A stretch of DNA of 11,152 nt, from assembly GCA_003557805.1 (NCBI GenBank), contig PWNY01000273.1, forward strand, positions 1 to 11,152. Direction: 5' to 3'. Below are positions 1-6,709 of the stretch, piece after piece. The position numbers were made by a program, and so were the translations under genes. The notes beneath the pieces are model-generated. The model saw only the letters and a program-made list of their open reading frames with translations. It did not search any database and was not told where the DNA came from. Positions within the stretch are counted from its first letter, which is position 1; the number at the start of each line of letters is the position of its first letter. This DNA comes from Bacteroidales bacterium. Its GTDB lineage: Bacteria > Bacteroidota > Bacteroidia > Bacteroidales > UBA7960.

Positions 1-1312
1 CGGGATAGAGCTCGAAGGTGTAAAGGTCAGACTCCCCGTAACCACCCTCAGTGTCTGAAGCGAACCATGCATTCCTGCCGGAGGCCCCCACTATCATTGC
101 AAATTCATCCCCGTGGGTGTTTATTGGATACCCCAGGTTAACCGGCTCTGACCAGTTACCTTCATCATCCCTGCGGCTCATGAAGATATCAAGCCCTCCC
201 ATTCCGGGATGACCGTCGGAGGCAAAATAGAGTGTCCTGTTGTCGTGATGAATAAAGGGCGAAAGCTCATCACCGCCTGTATTGATTACCGGGCCAAGGT
301 TCTCGGGTGTGTCCCATGAACCGTCTTCCCTGCGGTTTGCCATCCATATGTCCACCTGGCCTGAGCCACCCTCCCTGCTGCTTGCAAAATAGATGGTATT
401 ACCATCGGCTGAAATTGAGGGCTGAGAATCCCACGAAGTGGAATTTAGCGGACGCCCAGGGTTGACCGGCCTGCTCCAGCGGCCTCCCTCCCTTTTTGAG
501 TAGTAGATATCACAGCGGCCCGTGCCGTCAGGACGGTTGCAGGCAGCAAAATAGAGGTGGCGGCCATCTGCCGTAATGGTCTGTGCCCCTTCATTGCCAT
601 CGGTGTTCAGCGGTGGCCCCAGGTTCTCTGCCATGGTCCATTCACCATCCCTGAAATGGCTTATATAAAAGTCCTCGTAGAATGAAGCATGCCTGTCTGA
701 TATGGCGCCGTCCCTGGGTTTTTTCCTGGTGAATATCAGGGTCTGCTCATCCGCGGTAAGTGCAGGACTGTACTCGGAGTGCCGGCTGTTAATTGCCGGG
801 CCTGGGTTACGGGGTTCAAAGGGCACAGGCTTGCTTTTTGCCTCAAGGGCGAAAAGGACCCTGTCGAGGTAATCCCCCGCAAGGGACCTGATGTTCCCCC
901 CCGGGCCCTCCATGGAAAGGAAGTCCTGCAGAATGCTTGCCGCCTCTTCATATCGTCCTGTCCTGTATAGGGCCCTGCCAAGGTAATACTTTGCAGAAGG
1001 GTAAAAACCGGGGTCAATTGCTATTGCATCAAAATAGGGTCCGATACTAAGTGAGTAATCTCCATTTGAAAAATGTATCTCTGCCTTGAGCAGATGGGCC
1101 TCTATAAACTCATCATCCCTGTTAAGTGCCGCTTCAAGATGCCTTAGGGCCTCATTGTAATCAAAAACCCTCAGTGCATCTTCAGCCCTTTCGTAATCGC
1201 GCCTTGCCCGCCGGCTCCCGGAGCTTAGCTCCCTGTCCTGCTGGGCATAAAGACAGGTCGACTGAACGGCCAAAAGAACTGTCAATAGAAGGATAGACCT
1301 GATCCTGCTCAT
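1..1312 (-). CDS. TPR-PD40 envelope protein, PorE/OmpA-like, C-terminus outside window
   Basis: The visible 437 residues start at ATG 1312-1310 and stay open to the window edge. Residues 1-24 form a signal peptide: basic start, leucine-rich core, probable cleavage after LYA. The Cys at 20 sits in a poor lipobox (QSTC), so a lipoprotein is not well supported. Residues about 35-155 are TPR-like helices. From about 170 onward there are PD40/WD40-like blades, recognised by repeated phrases such as SPALTADEQTLIF, QPSISADGNTIYFAS, SPFIHHDNRTLYFASDG and by aromatic-Asp-Ile (DIYYS, DIWMA, DIFMS) strands. In Bacteroidota this order usually continues into a CarboxypepD_reg domain and an OmpA-like peptidoglycan-binding domain, as in PorE of the type IX secretion system. 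That part is not visible, and many paralogues share this layout, so the PorE role is only a possibility. It lies 36 bases after the queE stop on the same strand, and is probably the last visible gene of the ffh operon. AGGAT sits immediately before the start. Confidence 0.85.
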   Translation of the reverse strand, partial: MSRIRSILLLTVLLAVQSTCLYAQQDRELSSGSRRARRDYERAEDALRVFDYNEALRHLEAALNRDDEFIEAHLLKAEIHFSNGDYSLSIGPYFDAIAIDPGFYPSAKYYLGRALYRTGRYEEAASILQDFLSMEGPGGNIRSLAGDYLDRVLFALEAKSKPVPFEPRNPGPAINSRHSEYSPALTADEQTLIFTRKKPRDGAISDRHASFYEDFYISHFRDGEWTMAENLGPPLNTDGNEGAQTITADGRHLYFAACNRPDGTGRCDIYYSKREGGRWSRPVNPGRPLNSTSWDSQPSISADGNTIYFASSREGGSGQVDIWMANRREDGSWDTPENLGPVINTGGDELSPFIHHDNRTLYFASDGHPGMGGLDIFMSRRDDEGNWSEPVNLGYPINTHGDEFAMIVGASGRNAWFASDTEGGYGESDLYTFELYP

Positions 1313-1348
1313 ATCCTAAAGCCTTTGTCTCCCCCGGTGCTGTCAAGC

Positions 1349-2005
1349 CTAGGGAATATTCATGAATTTATGCGCCTGCAGCGATACCATCCACTGGGGA
1401 TGATTCTTTACATAATCAACGACCAGGGGGACTATTTCATTGTAACGGCTCCACTCCGGCTGCAGGTAAAGCTGGCACTTCTCCTTTACCAGCATGGCGT
1501 TTTGTTCTGCCCACTGAAAATCGGCCCTCTCGTGAACTATAACCTTAAGTTCATCTGCCATATTCAGCATATCGTGGCGGGGAGTGGTATTCCTTTTGGG
1601 AGAGAGGCATATCCAGTCAAAATGCCCGCTTAAGGGGTATGCCCCGCAGGTTTCAAGGTAGATGGTCACGCCCTTTTTCCTTAAGCCCTCACACAGGGTG
1701 CCGAGGTTGTACATCAGGGGCTCGCCACCCGTGATAACGGCAGCACCGGCAGGAAAGGCATGTACATAGTCTATAATGTCCTGTGTTACCGTAAGGGGAT
1801 GTACCGAGGCATCCCAGGCCTCCTTCACATCACACCAGTGACAGCCGACATCACAACCCCCTATGCGCACAAAGGCAGCAGGCCTGCCGGTATTGAAGCC
1901 CTCCCCCTGTACGGAGTAGAACATTTCCATAACCGGAAGCAGCTGCCCCCGGTCCAAAAGTTCCTTTTTGCCGGGGTCAAGGTTTATGAGCTTGCAGTCT
2001 GACAA
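1349..2005 (-). CDS. queE: 7-carboxy-7-deazaguanine synthase, radical SAM
   Basis: A 218-residue radical SAM enzyme expected to convert 6-carboxy-tetrahydropterin to 7-carboxy-7-deazaguanine, a step to preQ0 and queuosine in tRNA, in the cytoplasm. The substrate-side signature FYSVQGEGFNTG is at 29-40. The 4Fe-4S cysteine motif CX3CX2C is Cys51, Cys55, Cys58 (GGCDVGCHWCD). The SAM-binding TGGEP is at 92-96, ETCG at 118-121, SPK at 135-137, and the C-terminal HKFMNIP tail is typical of the family. Length and the roughly 25-residue N-terminal lead match the form I associate with Bacteroidota. The start is TTG (2005-2003); no ATG or GTG in frame precedes it, and the first internal Met (26) would cut into the conserved N-terminal region. 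The start lies 4 bases after the folD stop, and an AGGAAA stretch overlapping that stop is the only ribosome-binding candidate. Translational coupling to folD is likely. No queC, queD or queF is present in the window. Confidence 0.93.
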   Translation of the reverse strand: MSDCKLINLDPGKKELLDRGQLLPVMEMFYSVQGEGFNTGRPAAFVRIGGCDVGCHWCDVKEAWDASVHPLTVTQDIIDYVHAFPAGAAVITGGEPLMYNLGTLCEGLRKKGVTIYLETCGAYPLSGHFDWICLSPKRNTTPRHDMLNMADELKVIVHERADFQWAEQNAMLVKEKCQLYLQPEWSRYNEIVPLVVDYVKNHPQWMVSLQAHKFMNIP

Positions 2006-2009
2006 TTTC

Positions 2010-2891
2010 CTAGTTGTAGATCTCTTTTTTAAAGGCCTTAAGCGTGTTGATCAGCAGGGATGCTATTGTCATGGGCCCGACGCCTCCCGGAACGGGTGTA
2101 ATATGCGAGGCCTTTTTTGACACCTGCTCAAACTTCACATCACCGATTAGGCGGAAGCCCGACCTGGTCTTGTCTGAGGGTACCCTGTGGATACCCACAT
2201 CAATGACAACCGCTCCCTCCTTTACCATATCAGCTGTAACGAACTCCGGCCTGCCTATGGCGACAATGAGTATGTCTGCAGCCGAGGTGATGGCCTTCAA
2301 ATCGCGTGTCTTGCTGTGGCAGACAGTCACGGTTGCATTGCCCGGTTCCTGGTTCCTTGCCATCAGTATGCTTACAGGCTTGCCCACGATGTTCGACCGG
2401 CCAAGTACAACGCAGTTCTTACCCTTGGTCTCTATACTGCTGCGCCTTAAAAGCTCGATTATCCCGTAGGGTGTCGCTGATACGAATGAAGGAAGTCCTA
2501 TGGTCATTCGCCCCACATTAACGGGGTGAAAACCATCAACATCCTTTTCGGGCCTGATACTCTGAATTACCTTCTGACTGTCTATATGGTCTGGCAGGGG
2601 AAGCTGCACTATAAGACCATCAATCTCATCATCCCGGTTTATAAAGCCCACCGTCTCCAGCAGCTCCTCTTCAGTGACATCCGGGGGAAAGCGGTATGTC
2701 GAGGACTCGAATCCCACCTGCTTGCATGCCTTTGCCTTGTTGTTTACGTAAGTCTCACTTGCCGGATCCTCCCCGACAAGGATGGCTGCAAGGTGTTGTG
2801 CCCTGCCCCCTGCTGCCAGCAGCTTTCTTACCTGGTTTGCAATTTCATCCTTGATCTCGTTGGCGATCTTTTTCCCGTCAATAAGTTCCAT
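2010..2891 (-). CDS. folD: bifunctional methylenetetrahydrofolate dehydrogenase / methenyltetrahydrofolate cyclohydrolase
   Basis: A 293-residue cytoplasmic enzyme that oxidises 5,10-methylene-THF to 5,10-methenyl-THF with NADP and hydrolyses it to 10-formyl-THF, supplying one-carbon units for purines and formyl-Met. The full set of family motifs is present. ETYVNNKAKACKQVGF (46-61) carries the catalytic Tyr48 and Lys52. GLIVQLPLP (92-100) carries the active-site Gln96. PEKDVDGFHPVNVGRM is at 114-129, the Rossmann element VVLGRSNIVGKP at 161-172, and the C-terminal PVPGGVGPMT at 266-275. Length is normal, with no frameshift. It starts at ATG 2891-2889 in an A/T-rich leader without a clear Shine-Dalgarno sequence, 28 bases after the ffh stop, and ends 4 bases before queE. 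An ffh-folD pairing is, as I recall, common in Bacteroidota. It is most likely transcribed from the ffh promoter. Confidence 0.96.
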   Translation of the reverse strand: MELIDGKKIANEIKDEIANQVRKLLAAGGRAQHLAAILVGEDPASETYVNNKAKACKQVGFESSTYRFPPDVTEEELLETVGFINRDDEIDGLIVQLPLPDHIDSQKVIQSIRPEKDVDGFHPVNVGRMTIGLPSFVSATPYGIIELLRRSSIETKGKNCVVLGRSNIVGKPVSILMARNQEPGNATVTVCHSKTRDLKAITSAADILIVAIGRPEFVTADMVKEGAVVIDVGIHRVPSDKTRSGFRLIGDVKFEQVSKKASHITPVPGGVGPMTIASLLINTLKAFKKEIYN

Positions 2892-2919
2892 GTTTTATTG
2901 TTTTAAAGTTCCGGCACAC

Positions 2920-4260
2920 TTATCTTTTCATGCCCTGGAGGCTTCGCATCATATTTGCCATCTTGCCCTTGCCCCCCGAAGAGACTGCACGCATCATCTT
3001 CCTTGTATCCTCAAACTGCTTTATCAACCTGTTAACATCGCTTATATCGGCTCCCGCCCCTTTTGCTATGCGTTTTCGCCTGCTTCCGTTTAGTATGTTT
3101 GGATTGTCACGCTCCGCGGGGGTCATTGAATGGATAATAGCCTCTATGCCCTTAAAAGCATCATCTTCCAGGTCAATATCCTTCATGGCCTTGCCCATGC
3201 CTGGTATCATGCCCATAAGGTCCTTCACATTACCCATCTTCTTTATCTGCTGCAGCTGGGATAGGAAGTCGTTGAAGTTGAACTGGTTCTTTGCCAGTTT
3301 GCGCTGCAGATTCCTGGCCTCATCCTCATCGTACTGTTCCTGGGCCTTTTCCACCAGTGATACAATATCTCCCATCCCGAGTATCCTGTCGGCCATACGG
3401 CGGGGGTGGAAAACATCTATGGCATCGAGTTTCTCGCCAATACCAACGAACTTGATCGGTTTGTCGACAACCGACCGTATGGTAAGTGCAGCACCGCCCC
3501 TGGTGTCACCATCGAGTTTTGTAAGCACCACTCCTTCATAGTCGAGCCTCTCGTTGAAGGCCTTTGCAGTATTTACAGCATCCTGCCCTGTCATTGCATC
3601 TACCACGAAGAGGGTCTCCTGGGGGTTAAGGGCTTTTTTCAGGGAGGATATCTCATCCATCATCTCCTGGTCGATGGCAAGTCGTCCTGCCGTATCGACG
3701 ATCACCACATTATGGCCCATGGTTTTGGCATGCTTCACGGCCTTTTTCGATATTCCCACGGGGTCCTTTACCCCTTCCTCGGTGTATACCTCAACATCGA
3801 TCTGGCCTCCAAGCACCTTTAGCTGGTCAATAGCTGCAGGGCGGTAAACGTCGCCGGCAACCAGCAGCACTTTCCTGCTCTTCTTCTCCTTTATGTATTT
3901 GGCAAGCTTTGCCGAGAAGGTGGTCTTACCGCTACCCTGAAGGCCCGCTACCAGTATAACTGCGGGGCTGCCCTTCAGCTCAATCTCCTCATGGGTGGAT
4001 CCCATGAGCTCTGTAAGCTCCTCGTGTACCACCTTTACCATCAGCTGCCCCGGTGATACCGCATTCAGCACATCCCTGCCCAGGGCCTTCTCCTTGACCC
4101 TTTCGGTAAATGATTTTGCGATCTTGAAGTTTACGTCTGCGTCAACCAGGGCCCTCCTTATATCCTTGAGCGAGTCGGCCACATTAACCTCGGTGATGTG
4201 CCCCTGCCCCTTAATGACCTTAAAGGCCTTCTCCAGTTTATCGTTAAGATTGTCAAACAT
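2920..4260 (-). CDS. ffh: signal recognition particle protein Ffh (SRP54 GTPase)
   Basis: The 446-residue SRP54 protein binds signal sequences of nascent membrane and secreted proteins together with SRP RNA, and docks to FtsY. The N domain is at about 1-95. The G domain is at about 96-300, with the P-loop GLQGSGKTT (106-114), DTAGR (189-193) and TKLDGD (247-252). The Met-rich M domain is at about 320-446, with MIPGMGKAM (351-359) and the RNA-binding SRRKRIAKGAG (393-403). I chose ATG 4260-4258 because MFDNLNDKLEKAFK matches the usual N-terminus. An in-frame extension of 11 codons (to 4293) is open but unlike the family, and would begin upstream of the candidate promoter's expected start of transcription. 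It heads the minus-strand ffh-folD-queE-PD40 run. Neither ftsY nor an SRP RNA gene is in the window. Confidence 0.97.
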   Translation of the reverse strand: MFDNLNDKLEKAFKVIKGQGHITEVNVADSLKDIRRALVDADVNFKIAKSFTERVKEKALGRDVLNAVSPGQLMVKVVHEELTELMGSTHEEIELKGSPAVILVAGLQGSGKTTFSAKLAKYIKEKKSRKVLLVAGDVYRPAAIDQLKVLGGQIDVEVYTEEGVKDPVGISKKAVKHAKTMGHNVVIVDTAGRLAIDQEMMDEISSLKKALNPQETLFVVDAMTGQDAVNTAKAFNERLDYEGVVLTKLDGDTRGGAALTIRSVVDKPIKFVGIGEKLDAIDVFHPRRMADRILGMGDIVSLVEKAQEQYDEDEARNLQRKLAKNQFNFNDFLSQLQQIKKMGNVKDLMGMIPGMGKAMKDIDLEDDAFKGIEAIIHSMTPAERDNPNILNGSRRKRIAKGAGADISDVNRLIKQFEDTRKMMRAVSSGGKGKMANMMRSLQGMKR

Positions 4261-4281
4261 ATCCCTGTCAATTGTTTTTTG

Positions 4282-4289
4282 CAAAATTA
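4282..4289 (-). promoter_or_regulatory. candidate -7 promoter element for ffh
   Basis: Read on the minus strand this is TAATTTTG, an exact match to the Bacteroidota -7 consensus TAnnTTTG. It ends 21 bases before the chosen ffh ATG, giving a short leader. I see no convincing TTG or TTTG about 19-21 bases further upstream, so the -33 half is weak. Its position supports the downstream ATG for ffh. The assignment is inferred from motif and position only. Confidence 0.4.
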
Positions 4290-4346
4290 CCAATTATTAT
4301 TGAAAGGGCACACAGTTACACACCATGCAGACCGGCAAACAAAAAA

Positions 4347-4354
4347 TACCTTTG
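4347..4354 (+). promoter_or_regulatory. second copy of the -7-like octamer TACCTTTG
   Basis: This is an exact duplicate of the octamer at 4389-4396, preceded by a run of A. It could be an alternative upstream promoter for the TPR-comA-popT unit. It runs straight into GGAGGAATG, so it may instead be coincidental. No clear -33 element is seen. Confidence 0.25.
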
Positions 4355-4388
4355 GAGGAATGAATGTAAAGGGTTTTATGTTTTTTCA

Positions 4389-4396
4389 TACCTTTG
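4389..4396 (+). promoter_or_regulatory. candidate -7 promoter element for the TPR-comA-popT operon
   Basis: TACCTTTG followed by CA fits the Bacteroidota -7 consensus TAnnTTTG exactly, within a T-rich stretch. Transcription would start near 4402-4405, giving a leader of about 55 bases before the TPR gene start at 4459. A -33 TTTG at the usual distance is not visible. An identical octamer lies 42 bases upstream at 4347-4354, so either could be used. Confidence 0.45.
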
Positions 4397-4411
4397 CATA
4401 TCCCTGGGCCG

Positions 4412-4438
4412 GGCATTATCCAGGTTGTCGTTAATGCC
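4412..4438 (+). other. inverted repeat in the TPR-gene leader
   Basis: GGCATTA (4412-4418) and TAATGCC (4432-4438) are perfect 7-base complements around a 13-base loop, ending 20 bases before the TPR gene ATG. If transcription begins near 4403, this hairpin would sit at the very 5' end of the mRNA, where it could affect stability or translation, or act as a protein operator in DNA. There is no U-tract, so it is not an intrinsic terminator. It matches no riboswitch I know. Confidence 0.35.
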
Positions 4439-4458
4439 GCTGTTCCCGGGAATGCACT

Positions 4459-5856
4459 ATGGATACTGAAATGGAAGAAAACTTGAACAAACCCTGGCAG
4501 GTCGACAGGTATGAAGAGCTTGTCAGGCAAAACAGTTCCGTATACTTCGACGTGGACGACTTTGAGGAGGTGATCGACCATTACCTGGTGTCAGGATCAT
4601 ACGACAAGTCGCTTGAGGTTGCAAACTGTGCCTGCAGGGTCCATCCAACATCCATACCCCTGATGCTTAAAAAGGCGCAGCTTCTGGTTTCAGTAAACCG
4701 GGAGGACAATGCGCTGGAGCTGCTGTCAAGGGTTGAAACTCTTGACCCCTCAAACAACGATGTTTTCCTTACAAAGGGAGCCATTTACTCCCAGCTCAGG
4801 GATTACGAGAAGGCAATCGAGGAGTACAACAAGGCGGTGTCGGGAGCAGACGAGCCCGACTACATCTATTGCAACATTGCAATTGAGTACGAGAACCTGG
4901 GCAATTTTGACAAAACACTGGAGTACCTTGACAAGGCCCTGAAGCACAACCCCGATAACGACCTTGCAATATATGAGGCAGCATACTGCTTTGACCTGCT
5001 GTCGCTTACCGAGGAGGGGATATCTTTCTTCATGAGCCTTATTGACAGGAACCCATACAGCACCGAGGCATGGTTCAACCTCGGGGTGTCATATATTAAC
5101 GCAGGGCTTTACGAAAAATCGGTTGAAGCCCTTGAATATGCACTGGCAATAGAGCCCGGGCATGAACACTCCTGGTTCCACAAGGGCTACGCCCTCAGCC
5201 TGCTAAACAGGCATGCCGAGGCCATAGGTGCATATAATGAGTCAATGCAGGAGGATGAAGCCGACCCCATGAAGTTCTATTACATCGGTGAATGCCATGA
5301 GAAGCTGGAGGACTACGAGAACGCCAGGTCCTGTTACCTGAAGGCCATCCGCCTGGACCCTGAAATGGCGGATGCATGGGCAGGGCTCGCGGTATGCAAT
5401 ATAGAGATGAACATACCTGAAGAGGCAATAAGGTATCTTGAAAAGGCACTTACGCTAGATCCAGGCAATGTCAACTACCTTTCCCTCTTTGCAAACACCT
5501 GCTACACGCTTGAGAAATTCGACGAGGCCATTAGCGCATTTGAAAAAGCCATCAAGTCCGACCCGGATGATGAAGAAACATGGCTCGAATATGCAGAGGT
5601 GCTGTCGAAGATGGAGGAGCACGACAAGGCGCGCAACCTGCTGCTCAGGGGGATGGACATCCTGCCGGACAGCACCGGCCTGCTCTATTTCATGTCGGCG
5701 GTGCTTTTCAGGGGAGGCAAGAAAAACGAGGGAAGGTTCTTTTTGGAGGAAGCCTACAGCCGGGATCCTGAAGGTCTTGACAAATTGCTGAAGCGATTTC
5801 CTGCTGCTGGCGAGAACCCCTCTTTCATCGATACCCTCGACTCGATAACGAGCTAA
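4459..5856 (+). CDS. cytoplasmic multi-TPR scaffold protein
   Basis: A 465-residue acidic protein made almost entirely of tetratricopeptide repeats, about eleven in tandem from near residue 58 to the C-terminus. Typical units include AIYSQLRDYEKAIEEYNKA, AWFNLGVSYINAGLYEKSVE and AISAFEKAIKSDPD. There is no signal peptide or membrane segment, so it should be cytoplasmic. The non-repeat N-terminal part (about residues 15-55; FDVDDFEEVIDHYL at 30-43) resembles a conserved Bacteroidota TPR protein that I recognise by pattern but cannot name. TPR arrays bind partner proteins; the partner here is unknown. It is the first gene of a plus-strand run, 36 bases before the ComA-family gene, with popT after that. 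Met1 (4459) and Met5 (4471) are both possible starts; GGGAA lies 9-13 bases before Met1, so I kept Met1. No truncation is seen. Confidence 0.88.
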   Translation: MDTEMEENLNKPWQVDRYEELVRQNSSVYFDVDDFEEVIDHYLVSGSYDKSLEVANCACRVHPTSIPLMLKKAQLLVSVNREDNALELLSRVETLDPSNNDVFLTKGAIYSQLRDYEKAIEEYNKAVSGADEPDYIYCNIAIEYENLGNFDKTLEYLDKALKHNPDNDLAIYEAAYCFDLLSLTEEGISFFMSLIDRNPYSTEAWFNLGVSYINAGLYEKSVEALEYALAIEPGHEHSWFHKGYALSLLNRHAEAIGAYNESMQEDEADPMKFYYIGECHEKLEDYENARSCYLKAIRLDPEMADAWAGLAVCNIEMNIPEEAIRYLEKALTLDPGNVNYLSLFANTCYTLEKFDEAISAFEKAIKSDPDDEETWLEYAEVLSKMEEHDKARNLLLRGMDILPDSTGLLYFMSAVLFRGGKKNEGRFFLEEAYSRDPEGLDKLLKRFPAAGENPSFIDTLDSITS

Positions 5857-5892
5857 GGCAATTTATGTACAACCCAGGAATAATAGCCCATA

Positions 5893-6666
5893 ATGCTTAA
5901 AAATCTGCCCGAAAGGGAAAACAAACCAAGAAGCACCGGGGTCACAATGGTCATGGACAAGGGACTTGGCACCAGGCAGGCCCATGACCTGGTAGAGACA
6001 GCCGGACACCTCATAGACTTTTTGAAGCTTGGCTTCGGAACTTCATATGTCAGTAAGAACGCTAAGGAGAAGGTTAAGATCTACAAGGAGAACAACATCA
6101 GGGTATATGTCGGGGGCACCCTGCTTGAGGCCTTCATAGTAAGGGGCCAGCTGGATGATTACCTGAGGTACATCGACAAGCTGGGGTGCGATTCGGTAGA
6201 GGTATCCGACGGCTGCATCAGGCTGGAGAAAGAAGAGAAGTGCAGGATAATCCAAAGGCTGGCAAAGAACTTTACGGTCCTCTCTGAGGTCGGTGCCAAG
6301 GATGAGGGGGTTCACCTTGAACCTTCTGAATGGACCGGCGCAATGCAGAGCGAACTGGATGCAGGTAGCAGTTTTGTAATTGGTGAGGCAAGGGAGAGCG
6401 GCACCGTTGGCATATATGAAAAGAACGGCAGCGCCGACGATACACTGATCAGGGAGATAACAAGGCTCATCCCCCCGGAAAAGGTTATCTGGGAGGCCCC
6501 CATGAAGTCGCAGCAGACCTGGTTTATAAAACTTCTCGGGCCGGGTGTAAACCTCGGCAATATAGCCCCGGCCGAGATCGTCGCCCTGGAAACCCTTCGC
6601 CTGGGGCTCAGGGGTGATACATTCTTCGAGTCACTGCCCGAAAACCTCCAAAAGTATAAACTCTGA
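5893..6666 (+). CDS. comA: phosphosulfolactate synthase-like protein (ComA/HSA32 family)
   Basis: The 257-residue protein is a TIM-barrel member of the ComA family. In methanogens ComA adds sulfite to phosphoenolpyruvate to give (R)-phosphosulfolactate, the first step to coenzyme M. The family blocks are all present in order: MDKGL (21-25), DFLKLGFGTS (42-51), GGTLLE (74-79), VEVSDG (102-107), SEVGAK (131-136), GEARESG (164-170), EAPMKSQQ (201-208) and LETLRLGLRGDTF (232-244). Length is normal for the family. There is no signal peptide, so it is cytoplasmic. No ComB, ComC or other coenzyme M gene is in the window, and a Bacteroidota cell is not expected to make coenzyme M. The plant homologue HSA32 has a heat-tolerance role, so the enzymatic function here is inferred from family only. 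Possible products are sulfolactate or a cysteate-type precursor of sulfonolipids. It starts at ATG 5893; the AGGAA at 5875-5879 is rather far upstream. It is co-oriented with the TPR gene and popT. Confidence 0.88.
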   Translation: MLKNLPERENKPRSTGVTMVMDKGLGTRQAHDLVETAGHLIDFLKLGFGTSYVSKNAKEKVKIYKENNIRVYVGGTLLEAFIVRGQLDDYLRYIDKLGCDSVEVSDGCIRLEKEEKCRIIQRLAKNFTVLSEVGAKDEGVHLEPSEWTGAMQSELDAGSSFVIGEARESGTVGIYEKNGSADDTLIREITRLIPPEKVIWEAPMKSQQTWFIKLLGPGVNLGNIAPAEIVALETLRLGLRGDTFFESLPENLQKYKL

Positions 6667-6709
6667 CCAGCCCCCTTGTTAAGCAGGGAAGCGGCAAAGC
6701 AGGACGTCT

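Noticed and set aside
2006..2009. preQ1 riboswitch controlling queE
   Set aside because: There are only 4 bases between folD and queE, and no aptamer-like leader is seen before ffh either.
2930..3541. Long open frame on the plus strand opposite ffh
   Set aside because: It is antisense to the unmistakable Ffh M and G domains, and its translation is Ser/Ile-rich with no recognisable motif. It is a by-product of codon bias.
4261..4293. N-terminal extension of ffh by 11 codons
   Set aside because: The added residues do not resemble Ffh N-termini, and the candidate -7 promoter lies inside the extension. The ATG at 4260 fits the family.
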